From Uloborus plumipes (lineage: Eukaryota; Arthropoda; Arachnida; Araneae; Uloboridae), in the NCBI GenBank assembly GCA_038373865.1, contig JAXGGA010005557.1, positions 1 through 64,000 on the forward strand: 64,000 nt of DNA. Reading direction: 5' to 3'. This document shows positions 1-9,850 of this stretch, one piece after another (the stretch's first letter is position 1; each line of letters opens with the position of its first letter). Below the pieces are notes generated by a model. The model was not told the origin of the DNA, searched no databases, and saw nothing but the letters and a program-made list of their open reading frames with translations. A program made the translations under genes and the position numbers.

Positions 1-179
1 CGCTGTTGTCACAGCCTTGGAGCGTTTACTAGCTTTTCTTTACTTTGTTAATGTCATCCTTATCTAACTAATCGTTTGCCTCCTACTAACAAAACCCATT
101 AAGATGAGGGGCAAAGATATTATCGTTCCATTCAACATTTGAGACTTGAGGGGTCCCTTGATGGGGGTGATAAATCGCA

Positions 180-752
180 ATGGTATCCGGACATAATCCC
201 GACAACCGAAATCCCGACAAGCCAGAATCCCGACAGCCGAAATCCCGACAAGCCAGAATCCCGACAGGATTGAAATCCCGACAAGCCAGAATCCCGACAG
301 GGTCAAAATACCGACAAGACAGAATCCCGACACCGCCAAAATCCCGACACGGCCAGAATACCGACAAGGCCAAAATCCCTACAAGGCCAAAATCCCGACA
401 GAGCCAGAATCCCGACATGGGCCGAAATCCCGACACGGCCGGAAATCCCGACAGGGCCAAAATCCCGACAGGGCAAAAATCCCGACACGGCCGGAATCCC
501 GACATGGCCGGAATCCCGACAAGACCAAAATCCCGACACGGCCAAATTCCCGACACGGCCAAAATCCCGATACGACCGAAATCCCGACACGGCCAAAATC
601 CCGACACGGCCAAAATCCCGACACAGCCAGAATTTCGAGTGGGTCGAATTGGGTCTGGGTCATAATCCCGACAGCCGAAATCCCGACAATCGAAGTCCCG
701 ACAAGCCACTGTCAAAATCCCGACAAGCCAGAATCCCGACAGGGCCGAAATC
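180..752 (+). repeat. 17-bp minisatellite array 1 (AATCCCGACA-type)
   Basis: About 33 imperfect copies of a 17-bp unit of the form AATCCCGACACGGCCAA. The unit is not a multiple of three, so all frames stay open and spurious ORFs appear on both strands; none should be read as a gene. Near 630-665 the array is broken by a non-repetitive joint (TTTCGAGTGGGTCGAATT followed by GGGTCTGGGTCATAATCC). The same two segments bound array 2 at 4580-5036, where they are on opposite ends. Array 1 is therefore one full unit plus the beginning of a second one in the same direction, cut off near 752. Confidence 0.93.
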
Positions 753-808
753 CAGATCTTCCTGGTTTCAGATTTTTTTAACCAGTGAGCATTGTCATTT
801 CTATTTTC

Positions 809-900
809 TGAGTGGTATGCAGCAGGCTACCTTGTCTAGTAGTCAGAGAAGTCTCATCCTGATGGTTGCGGTCCCGGGTTCGAATCCCGGCTCAGGCATG
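809..900 (+). repeat. tRNA-like SINE head fragment
   Basis: A B-box-like GGTTCGAATCC inside a good T-arm (CCCGGGTTCGAATCCCGG) at about 872-890 is preceded by a plausible A-box-like stretch (TCTAGTAGTCAGAG, 837-850). The expected anticodon stem does not fold, so a functional tRNA is unlikely. A short stretch just downstream (TTTTCCTGCATCAAAAA, about 930) recurs at about 1370 after the next SINE, suggesting related repeat DNA on both sides. Confidence 0.5.
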
Positions 901-1022
901 GATGCACTTTTTATCTCAAGTCCTTGTTTTTCCTGCATCAAAAAGTCATTTGAATTGTTGCCATGTATCAATTGCGCTTCGCGCATTTGAAGCAACGAGG
1001 AAATTTTCAGCAAACTACTCGC

Positions 1023-1335
1023 AGTCACGGCGGCTCTAGGGCCGTGGTAACCTGATCGGTAAGGAGTCAGACTCGTGACCGGGGGGACCCGGGTTCGATC
1101 CCAGCCAATCAAAAATCCACCGTCTTGATTAATGGTGGCAGGGGGACGTTAAAAATGTCGTAGACACAAAGTCCTCCAAGTGAAACGATACCTCTGGGGG
1201 TACTGGGCCAAGGGTTTGCTCGGTCCTTGGTCTGGTTCAAAAAAGAACAGAGCGCTCTTCAGGGTCCTATCCTGGTTAAACCACGAGGTGTGGTTGGTAC
1301 GGGGGACCCTGGAATGTGTGAAGTCACGGCGGCTC
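1023..1335 (+). mobile_element. tRNA-derived SINE with 14-bp target duplication
   Basis: The 285-bp body (1037-1321) has an RNA polymerase III promoter layout: an A-box-like TGGTAACCTGATCGG near 1044 and B box GGTTCGATCCC at 1092-1102, followed by a tRNA-unrelated tail. It is flanked by a perfect 14-bp direct repeat, AGTCACGGCGGCTC, at 1023-1036 and 1322-1335, as expected for LINE-driven insertion. There is no poly(A) tail. The perfect duplication argues for a fairly young insertion. Confidence 0.75.
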
Positions 1336-1859
1336 GCTAGGAGAAGCGCTTTCGCGCCTTTTCTGTTTTCCTGCATCAAAAATATGGGAATTACATGGGA
1401 ATGAGATGGTTTTCGAGGAAGCTTACCAGCAATTTTTCTAAATTGAAAGCCAAAAAACACAGTTTTAAACAATCTTCAATGACGTCAGGAGGTTCGGGGC
1501 TATCCCCCCCCCCCAAAAAAAAAGTGACATTTAAGTCCTAAAAACATTATTTTAGGCTTAATTGATGATCTGTGGACGGCGGTGGTAGGGAGGCGTGCGA
1601 AGTTTCTCTTTTTACATTATATTCACAGGAAAATCCACTTTCTTCCACGAGGTTTAAGGGTGAACGATTCAGAAAAGTATAACTACGACTTACACGGGGA
1701 ATTTTTTTTAAATAGTTCAATGGAGTGAGGCGGGGAGGGGTGCACTTACAAGCGTTCTGGGGGGATGCACCTAAGTCTGCTTGCTATTGCCCCGTTGTTA
1801 TTTATCAAAATTCAAATTTTTTCAATAATCTGAAGAAAAGTTTGAAACTGCTCGTTTTT
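1336..1859. other. Non-coding stretch, no recognised feature
   Basis: AT-rich sequence with short poly-C/poly-A runs (about 1503-1522). I see no supported ORF, RNA gene or terminal inverted repeat. Confidence 0.6.
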
Positions 1860-3651
1860 AGCCTACTTTCCCGTTAAAAATAAAAGAAAGACGAAAAAAG
1901 TATTAAAATTGGCTTAATGCATCTAAAAAATATCGCCAAGTTAAAAAAATAAAAAGGTAAAATGAATATCGAAAAATTAAAAATTTGAAAGTAGGGTATT
2001 GAGATGGGGAATTTGTGTGTCGGTCTGTCGGTCGGTCTGACTGTCTGTCCCCCCCTAATAACTTTTGAATGAATATTCCGATTTGGACAAACTTTTTTTT
2101 GTTGGAAAGATCTCGGCGAGTACAGCTCATTCCCATATTTCATTTTTCGATTTGAACAATTTTTGGTTCAACTTTGAGCCGTTCAAACAACCTGTCCCGC
2201 GATGCTAACTTTTTAGTTAACAGTCCGATTTGAACAAACTTTTTTTTGTTCGAAAGATCTTTTCAAGGAAATGTAGACACATTCCTGTGTCTACATTTTC
2301 GATTTGAACAATTTTTCGTTCAACATTGAACCGTTCAAGCAACCTTTCCCCCCTAATAACTTTTGAATGAACATTCCGATTTGAACAAACTTTTTTTTGT
2401 TGGATAGATCTCGGCGATTACAGCTCATTCCCATATTTCATTTTTCGATTTGAACAATGTTTGGTTCAACTTTGAACCGTTCAAACAACCTGTCCCGCGA
2501 TGCTAACTTTTGAGTGAACAGTCCGATTTCAACAAACTTTTTTTTGTTCAAAAGATCTTATCAAGGATACTTCATTCCCGTATTTACATTTCCGATTTGA
2601 ACAATTTTTCGTTCAACATTGAACCGCTCAAGCAAGCTGTCACCCCTAATAATTTTTGAGTAAACAGTCCGATTTAAATAAACTTTTTTTTTGTTCGAAG
2701 GATCTCAGCAAGGATACTTCATTACAGTATTTAAATTTTCAATTTGAACATTTTTTCGTTCAACATTGAACCGTTCAAGCAACCTTTCCCCACCTAATAA
2801 CTTCTGAGTGAACCATCCGAATGGAATAAACTTTTTTTTGTTTGAAAGATCTCGGAGAGGTTCATTCCCTTATTTCGCTTTTTGGTTCGAACCATTTTTC
2901 GTTCAATATTGAACCGTTCAGAAAAAAATTTAACATTAGCGCCTACGGGGAATTTAAGTTGAATGTTGATCCTGGAACTTAAAGTCAGATTTCCTTCAAA
3001 CTAACTTTGTAAAAAAATGGTTTTGATAAATAATGTTTGTAAAGTACTTTTCTGAATAATCTTCTGTGAGGACTCTGATTCCGACTCCGACTCCACAAAC
3101 ATGGCGGAAATGCAGACTCAGAAAAAAATGACTGACTGTGCAGACGATTTTTTGTTTATTTATTCATTTGTGTTATTTTATTTATTACTATTATTTTTTT
3201 TTTTTTTTGGCAGACGATTTTTTTTTGTAACAAAAGTGTTTCATTCACGAGAGCATTTTATTCTTTATTTATATTTAACAACTGGCAACGGTTTAAAAGT
3301 GAAAATCGAGACATTTTATCGACGGACGAGTTTTTTTTCCTTTCTTTGATAAAATGTGTGTTGATGTACTTTGTACTTTTAATTTTTTTTTTTTTTTTGA
3401 AAACGATTGAGGAATTTTTCTACGGAAGAACTGTAACAGTTACATTCTTTAAAAGGTGCGACAAAACTTCATTTATTCATTTATTTACTTTTTATGTCTC
3501 TATTTCATCTGATGAGAGGGGTATATTTTGCTTTTAGGAATCAGCTTTAAGTGCTAAAAAGGTATGTTTGACATAATGTTTAGTCTCAGATGATCAAGAG
3601 AATAATGATCAGATGCTAGAATGCCGATGTCGATGTACGGGAAAGTAGGTT
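1860..3651 (+). mobile_element. TIR element 'B', copy 1 (carries six 147-bp repeats)
   Basis: Bounded by 15-bp inverted ends AGCCTACTTTCCCGT (1860-1874) and ACGGGAAAGTAGGTT (3637-3651). The same element recurs in reverse orientation at 6610-7718, with matching CGGTC/CTGTC-rich, 147-bp-repeat and polypyrimidine sections. No transposase is encoded, so it is non-autonomous. The flank CGTTTAGTTCTTG beyond the right end is also shared with copy 2, so the true element may reach a little further on that side. Superfamily not assigned. Confidence 0.72.
2046..2935 (+). repeat. Six tandem ~147-bp units inside element B
   Basis: Each unit runs through CTAATAACTTTTGAATGAAC, CCGATTTGAACAAAC, a T-run, AAAGATCT, a TTCATTCCC-like patch, CGATTTGAACAATTTTT and a TTCAACATTGAACCGTTCAA dyad. 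Starts are near 2046, 2191, 2341, 2488, 2634 and 2781. Units alternate between two subtypes (CCCCCTAATAAC versus GTCCCGCGATGCTAAC), which suggests amplification as a dimer. Confidence 0.85.
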
Positions 3652-3948
3652 CGTTTAGTTCTTGACAGAACTTCTTGTTCATATATAATATGTATGTATT
3701 CCTGTAATTACTTTTGGGAATGTACCTTTCGTTTGGAGAACCCATGTAGAACTGACTAATCGGTATTAACAGTGAAAGTTATTAAATATTTGTTTTTAGT
3801 GATAGCTATTGTCTTAACTAATAAAGTAAAGGTTTAATGTATGTGCGTAGCTCGTACATTCGGCATATTTCGGAATCTCATTCGTAAAGAGAATTTTCCC
3901 CTTCTGAAAATGTAAGGTCACGGCGCGCCTGTTCATACTCATTGTATA

Positions 3949-4312
3949 CACTGCAAAAAATGAACTGTTGTTTTTTACAGAATAATACTGGCAGCTGAGG
4001 TTCCAATTTAAAATGCTCAGTAATAAACTGTAAAATTACTAATTTTACAGTTTCTTACAGTATAATTAAAAATTTTACAGTTTATTGCTGTAAAATTTTG
4101 CTGTATTATACTATATAAACAAGAGTATAATACTGGCAGCAGATGTTCCAGTTTAAAAATAAAATGCACGGTAATAAACTAAAATTAGCAATTTCACAGT
4201 TTAGTACTGTAAAAGTAGAAATTTTATTTTATTAGTGTAAAATGACAAATTTTTACAGTTTACTACTATTAAATTAGCTGTATTATACTGTAAAAACATT
4301 CGTTTTTTAGTG
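3949..4312 (+). mobile_element. TA-flanked MITE of the CACTG family, copy 1
   Basis: A 364-bp non-coding element starting CACTGCAAAAAATGAA and ending TTTTTTAGTG, flanked by TA on both sides (3947-3948, 4313-4314). The inside is a series of short palindromes built on ACTGTAAAATTAGC. Related copies lie at 16781-18080, 45361-45709 and 47783-48156. The TA target and CACTG..CAGTG ends point to a Tc1/mariner-type non-autonomous element. Confidence 0.8.
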
Positions 4313-4579
4313 TAGTTCATTTTCTTCATGAATATATGTGATAAATATAATAGTTTAATATGTAGGTATAGCAATAGGTCACATATAATAGGTATAACAA
4401 TAGGTCATAATAGTTTAACTCCAAGTTGCGAAAATTCAATTTTCAAACTTCATACCTTTTGACCCTTCCCCCAAAAATATGAAATGAATTTGTGATCAGC
4501 AAAACTATTAATTAGTATATGTAACTAATAGTATATGTTAATTAGTATATGTTCTATGAGTGATTGTATTTAGATTCTG

Positions 4580-5036
4580 TAGGGAATTCGACCCACTCGA
4601 AATTCTGGCTGTCTCGGGATTTTGGCCGTGTCGGGATTTTGGCCGTGTCGGGAATTTGGCCGTGTCGGGAATTTGGCCGTGTTGGGATTCCGGCCATGTC
4701 GGGATTCCGGCCGTGTAGGGATTTTGGCCCTGTCGGGATTTTGGCTCTGTCGGGATTCTGGCCGTGTCGGGATTTTGGCCGTGTCGGGATTCTGCCCGTG
4801 TCGGGATTTCGGCCCTGTCGGGATTCTGGCCGTGTCGGGATTTCGTCCCAGTCGGGATTCTGGTCGTGTCGGGATTTCGGCCCTGTCGGGATTCTGGCTT
4901 TTCGGGATTTTTGCCCTGTCGGGATTCTGGCTTGTCGGGATTTTGACAGTGTCGGGATTCTGGCTTGTCGGGACTTCGATTGTCGGGATTTTGGCTGTCG
5001 GGATTTCGGCTGTCGGGATTATGACCCAGACCCAAT
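4580..5036 (-). repeat. 17-bp minisatellite array 2 (inverted relative to array 1)
   Basis: About 26 copies of the same 17-bp unit as array 1, read on the minus strand (GTCGGGATTTTGGCCGT on plus). It ends on the left with the segment matching ATTTCGAGTGGGTCGAATT and on the right with the reverse of GGGTCTGGGTCATAATCC. These two sharp boundaries, shared with array 1, show it is a discrete mobile unit rather than local slippage. The right end abuts the open reading frame of the P-type transposase relic. Confidence 0.9.
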
Positions 5037-5078
5037 CGCAATATATTTACATCAATCTGCGGTGGAGAACAAACTTAT

Positions 5079-6323
5079 TTACCTAATCCACAATATGATG
5101 GTAAAAAAATATTTATACTCATTGATTCTGTGCATATATTGAAACGTATCAGAAATAACTGGCTGAACCAGAAAACGTCAGAAAATACATTCATGTTTCC
5201 CTCATTCGATGATGAGAATGAGCTTCTACATGCATCGCTGGGGCATTTAAGATATCTTTTTTCAGAAGAGGAAAATGCCTTGATAAAATATGCTCCGAAG
5301 TTGTCAAAAAAAGCTTTATTTCCTTCCAACTTGGAAAGGCAAAATGTTGCCTTATGCTTACAAATCTTTGATGAGAGTAATGCGAGTGCATTACGAAGCT
5401 TGAATGACGAAAAATATGAGGGAACGGCAATATTCCTGGATATAATTGTTAAATGGTGGCGAATTATGAATATCAAGAACACTCGAAAGGGGTTTGAAAA
5501 GTTCGAAGAAAATAGCAAGCCCTTCGAATGCTTAACTGATGAAAGAATAGATTTCTTAAGAAAATTTGTGAAGTGCTTAGAAATGTGGAAAAACATGCAG
5601 ATCAAGAGTATCAAGAGCAAGAGAGCAGGCAAGTTGACAGAAGAGACATTCTGTTCCTTAACGCACACAACAAAAGCAATGATAGAAATTATCATCTATA
5701 ATTTTACAACTCTGAATTCTAACTTTGTTTTAACTGCGAAGTACCAAACTGATGCATTAGAGGAAAGATTTGGGCAGTATAGGCAACTCCATGGAGGAAA
5801 TTATAATTTAACAATAGAAGAAGTAATAAAAGCAGAAAAGAAACTACGATTAACAAATATCATCAATTTACATTCCACCAATATCCACTCTCAGAATTTC
5901 TTCTTGATTTTTCGGAAGAAAAAGATGAAAATGTCGGAGCAGAAATTAGTATTCACGGCGTTGATTTCCGTAACCATACGGAAGAGGAGGAAAATATTGT
6001 ACCCATTTACATTTATATCTCTGGATATGCCGTATATAAAATTAAAACTCATTTGCAGCGTTCAATTTTTAGCCTCGGACAAAACAGTCTTGTTCGATAT
6101 GACTGATGAAAGGACAAAAAATTATTTGCTTGATATTGACAGAGGAAGATTAACCTATCCCAACCCAGAAATTGTTAAAACTTTAATGATTTGTCATGAG
6201 ATATTTCAGTTTATTTTAAGAAACCAAGAAGAATTGTTGTTTTTGCCTAATGTAAAAGGTGTTTTGAAAAGTGCAATTAAAGAAAAGCTGTTGGCTCATT
6301 CTACGTCAAATCGTCTAATTTAA
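5079..6323 (+). pseudogene. P-element/THAP9-like transposase relic
   Basis: Resembles the C-terminal two thirds of P-element-type (THAP9-like) DNA transposases, which cut and paste DNA in the nucleus. Seen: an IDSVHILKRIRNNW-like block (5121-5162) matching the family's DSVHLLKxIRNNW motif, then QTDALEERFGQYRQLHGGNY (about 5748-5807), the family's C-terminal catalytic-region motif, and later DIDRGRLTYP. There is no THAP zinc finger; the frame stays open upstream but runs into minisatellite array 2. The reading frame is broken twice: residues typical of the family (YISGYAVYKI) are read in another frame from about 5906 to 6080, then the first frame resumes. The last few codons (from 6296) lie in the arm of element C. 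There is no in-frame ATG near the start; the open frame simply continues 5' of the recognisable homology. Non-functional relic; family assignment fairly sure. Confidence 0.82.
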
Positions 6324-6609
6324 ATAGTCGGCCGTGCCGTCATGTCTCGGATTTTGTTCAATATTTTTTTACGAATAGATACCTATGAGATAAACTCAAA
6401 TTAATTTTTTTAGATTTTTGAATAAAAATTTAGGGTTGTAGAATTTTTTGAAATTTTTATTTTTCAGAATTTTTGCTTTTTTATTTTTGGTATGCATTTT
6501 GAAAAAACTCTATAACTTCCTCATTTTTCATTCAATTAAGCCAGTTTACGTTATCATTTTAAAGCTAATTGTTTTCTCCTTCAATATTAGTGACAACAAG
6601 AACTAAACG

Positions 6610-7718
6610 AGCCTACTTTCCCGTACATCGACATCGGCATTCTAGCATCTGATCATTATTCTCTTGATTATCTAAGACTAAAAATTATGTCAAACATACC
6701 TTTAAAAGCAAAATATACCTCTCTCATCAGATGAAATAGACACATAAAAAGTAAATAAATGAATAAATAAAGTTTTGTCGCACCTTTTAAAGAATGTAAC
6801 TGTTACAGTTCTTCCGTAGAAAAATTCCTCAATTGTTTTCAAAAAAAAAATTAAAAGTACAAAGTACATCAAAACACATTTTATCGAAGAAAGAAAAAAA
6901 AAAAGAAAAAAAAAAGAAAAAAAAACTCGTCCGTTGATAAAATGTCTCGAATTTCACTTTTAATCCGTTGCCAGTTGTTAAATATAAATTAAGAATAAAA
7001 TGCCCTAGTGAATGAAACATTTTTGTTACAAAAAAAAATCGTCCGCCAAAAATAATAATAATAATAATAATAAATTCAATAAAACAAATGAATAAATAAA
7101 CAAAAAATCGTCTGCACAGTCAGTCATTTTTTTCGGACTGTTTACTCAAAAGTTATTAGGGGTGACAGCTTGCTTGAGCGGTTCAATGTTGAATGAAAAA
7201 TTGTTCAAATCGGAAATGTAAATACGGGAATGAAGTATCCTTGAAAAGTTCTTTCCAACAAAAAAAAGTTTGTTCAAATCGGACTGTTCATTAAAAAGTT
7301 AGTATCGCGGGACCGGTTATTTGAACGGCTCAAAGTTGAACCAAAAATTGTTCAAATCAAAAAATCAAATATGGGAATGAGCTGTACTCGCCGAGATCTT
7401 TCCAACAAAAAAAAGTTTGTCCAAATCGGAATGTTCATTCAAAAGTTATTAGGGGGGGGACAGACAGACAGACCGACCGACAGACCGACAGACCGACCGA
7501 CACACAAATTCCCCATCTCAATACCCTACTTTCAAATTTTTAATTTTTCGATATTCATTTTACCTCTTTATTTTTTTAACTTGGCGATATTTTTTGGACT
7601 TGGCGATATTTTTTTTAACTTGGCGATATTTTTTGGACTTGGCGATATTTTTTCGATGCATTAAGCTACTTTTAATACTTTTTTCGTCTTTCTTTTATTT
7701 TTAACGGGAAAGTAGGCT
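6610..7718 (-). mobile_element. TIR element 'B', copy 2, inserted in left arm of element C
   Basis: Ends AGCCTACTTTCCCGT (6610-6624) and ACGGGAAAGTAGGCT (7704-7718). It is the reverse complement of copy 1 but shorter, keeping about two of the 147-bp units (7133-7460) and a (GACC/GACA)n patch at 7459-7503. The right arm of element C at about 10440-10470 preserves the uninterrupted site (TTAGTGACAAAAATGAG), proving that B came after C. Some 15 bases outside the left TIR are also extra relative to the empty site, so the element may include CAAGAACTAAACG. Confidence 0.8.
7133..7460 (-). repeat. Two 147-bp tandem units in element B copy 2
   Basis: Reverse complement of the repeats at 2046-2935, with the same two alternating subtypes. 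Only about two units remain against six in copy 1, so array length varies between copies. Confidence 0.8.
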
Positions 7719-8486
7719 AAAAAAATGAGATTGTGAAAAATAGAATTTTGCCAATTGTCGTCTGAAGTCAGATTTTGTGTTTTTTCAATTGGTATGTTCA
7801 ATAGGTCATATCTCCGGAGTACCAACTAAGAACTGTCCAATTTTTTTTTTCAGTGATGACGACAACATATACTTTTTGTGTATAAAAAATTAGGAGGGTG
7901 TTTTTTGTTGTTTTGGAATAAAAAATTCAAGTGTGTTTTTTCAGTTGGTATGATCAATAGGTCATATCTCCGGACTACCAACTAAGAACTGCACGACACT
8001 TTTTTTTCTGTGATGACAACATCATACCCTTTTTATGTATAAAAAAATATGAGGGTGTTTTTTGTAGTTTTGGAATAAAAAAATCAAACGTGTTTTTTCA
8101 GTTGGTATGATCAATAGGTCATATCTCCGGATTACCAGTTAACAACTGCGCCATTTTTTTTCCATAATGAAAACATCATGATGTTTTTATGATCAAGAAA
8201 TTAGAACGAAGTTTTTTTGTTATTTTGAAATAAAAATGTAACATGTTTTTTTCAAAAAACTTTACTTTAAAATCAACATTTGAAACTTAAATTTGAGATT
8301 CACTCAGCATCACACGTCACAAGCAGATGAAAATGTATCCTATTTATTACATTCAAATACTTGATGGTAGTTTTATATTGTTCTATTGCTTGCATGCTTT
8401 GGTAGTGAAAAGTCGCTGCATAATTATTTTACTCTTCAGTAATTATTTGCTAGCCACTCCATCAACCGACAGGAATTACGATAAAG

Positions 8487-9350
8487 CCCCAAAGCAGAAT
8501 ACTGCTAAATTTGGAACGTACGTCGCAGAAGAGCTTACTTGACTGCAGAACAATTCTGTTCAAATGTGAGGGAAAATTACGAAAATTTTTCTTCAGAAAG
8601 GCAGATTTTCTGCAATTAGTTTTTGGTAACTAAAGATATAGTGCAGAAACTTAGCACAATTTCTGCAGATTTCTCCAAATTTTCCAGCAAATTAAGCTTA
8701 CTAGACAGAAAATCAAAAAGTTTACTTTTTTACGACACTTTCAGGAATTATAGATTTACTACGAATGGGACAAAATCTCGAATTTGCTCAAAATAACATG
8801 TTTAGTCAAAATATATCTGGGGAAAATCTGCAGAAATCAGAAGGATGCAAAAAATTATCTGTGGCTACACCTGTGTTAAGCGACCTCCCTCAAAGACAAA
8901 TCCCTTAATGATTCGCTATATAAGGAAAAAAATTTCATCTTTGTAGCCATCATTTGGTTGTACTATTGGCCATGTACTGTTATTCTGAGTGAAAACATAA
9001 CATTACTTCTAATGCAGTGTCCGAGCACTCAGAGCTCCTTGATGTTTGGAGGAACAAAGGCAGCATTTTCAGCTGCCAAGAATGGAGGCATAGTACTGGG
9101 TTTTTCATTTTTCTGTCAAAAATGTGTGCCTGAAATTTTAATTTCAGGCTTTTTTCTGCAGTAAGACTGTGTACTGAACAAATAAACAAATATTCCTTTC
9201 ATAGACCTGTATGAATCAGTTTTGATTTTGGGATCAGTTTTTAAAAAAAGGTCACGTTTCTACGCACGCGTAGTGCTTGAAGTACTTGCAGAACAGTTTT
9301 GGTCAAATGATTTTATGTTGCAGGACATCACAAAGTGTTCTGCTTTGGGG
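8487..9350. mobile_element. Non-autonomous hAT-like element D
   Basis: An 864-bp element with ends CCCCAAAGCAGAATACT and AGTGTTCTGCTTTGGGG, flanked by a perfect 8-bp duplication CGATAAAG (8479-8486, 9351-9358). An 8-bp TSD with short inverted ends is typical of hAT. It contains a near-perfect hairpin at 9128-9149 and no transposase; the short ORF near 8958-9164 has no recognisable content. It lies in the centre of element C. Confidence 0.82.
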
Positions 9351-9535
9351 CGATAAAGTAAATTGAAATGTCTTTAAATATACTTTTATTCATAGTTTGA
9401 CAAAGAAAGACTCGCGAGCTCTTGGTGGTTGGAAAATTTTTATATTTGGTTTCCATTATTCTGAAATCTACGTAACATTTTATAATTTGTTATCAAATGA
9501 AAGCATAAAAATTTCATGAATAACAATCTTTATTT

Positions 9536-9850
9536 CTACGATGTTCCGACAGTGGCAACAAAAGGTTTTTCAAACACAGAAACCTTCTTCACTAATATAC
9601 CCATCGTGTCTAATGGCTTGAAGAAGTAATTCTCTCTGCTGCCTACTATTATTAAGGCTCTTTCATATCTTTGCTTTAAAAAATCTTCATTTGCAACCAC
9701 TTCCACTGCTGTAACGAAAAACATCTGTATCCCCTTTATGTTTTGAGAGGCAAATTGAAATAGATCATGTGCATTTAAAATCTGTCCCATGACTCGTGAC
9801 AAAGAAATGCCATTCAGCTGCCATGTCGTGGTCTTCCTTGTGATAGCATA
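9536..9850 (-). CDS. Unrecognised ORF fragment in centre of element C
   Basis: An open minus-strand frame of about 100 codons ending at 9536. It can be followed upstream past the first plausible initiator near 9802 (a TTG) to about 9850, so it is probably an exon-like or truncated remnant. Composition is protein-like, with phrases such as QILNAHDLFQFASQNIKG and YERALIIVGSRENYFFKPLD. I do not recognise the family. Its place between the arms of element C makes a transposon-encoded protein fragment the simplest guess, but that is inference only. Confidence 0.3.
   Translation of the reverse strand, partial: YAITRKTTTWQLNGISLSRVMGQILNAHDLFQFASQNIKGIQMFFVTAVEVVANEDFLKQRYERALIIVGSRENYFFKPLDTMGILVKKVSVFEKPFVATVGTS

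Noticed and set aside
86..715. Long ORFs on both strands across 64-715 and 4538-5142
   Set aside because: Produced by the 17-bp minisatellite, whose length leaves all frames open; the peptides are frame-shifted versions of the same repeat.
841..900. Functional tRNA gene
   Set aside because: T-arm is good, but no matching anticodon stem or acceptor stem could be folded; better explained as a tRNA-derived SINE head.
3101..3537. ORFs rich in Phe/Leu at 3101-3349 and 3346-3537
   Set aside because: Translations of T-runs within TIR element B; no start context, homology or conservation.
9128..9149. Hairpin followed by T-run as a terminator
   Set aside because: Rho-independent terminators are bacterial; this is eukaryotic DNA inside a transposon.
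8958..9189. Overlapping ORFs on both strands inside hAT element D
   Set aside because: Lie wholly inside a non-autonomous element with no family-like residues.
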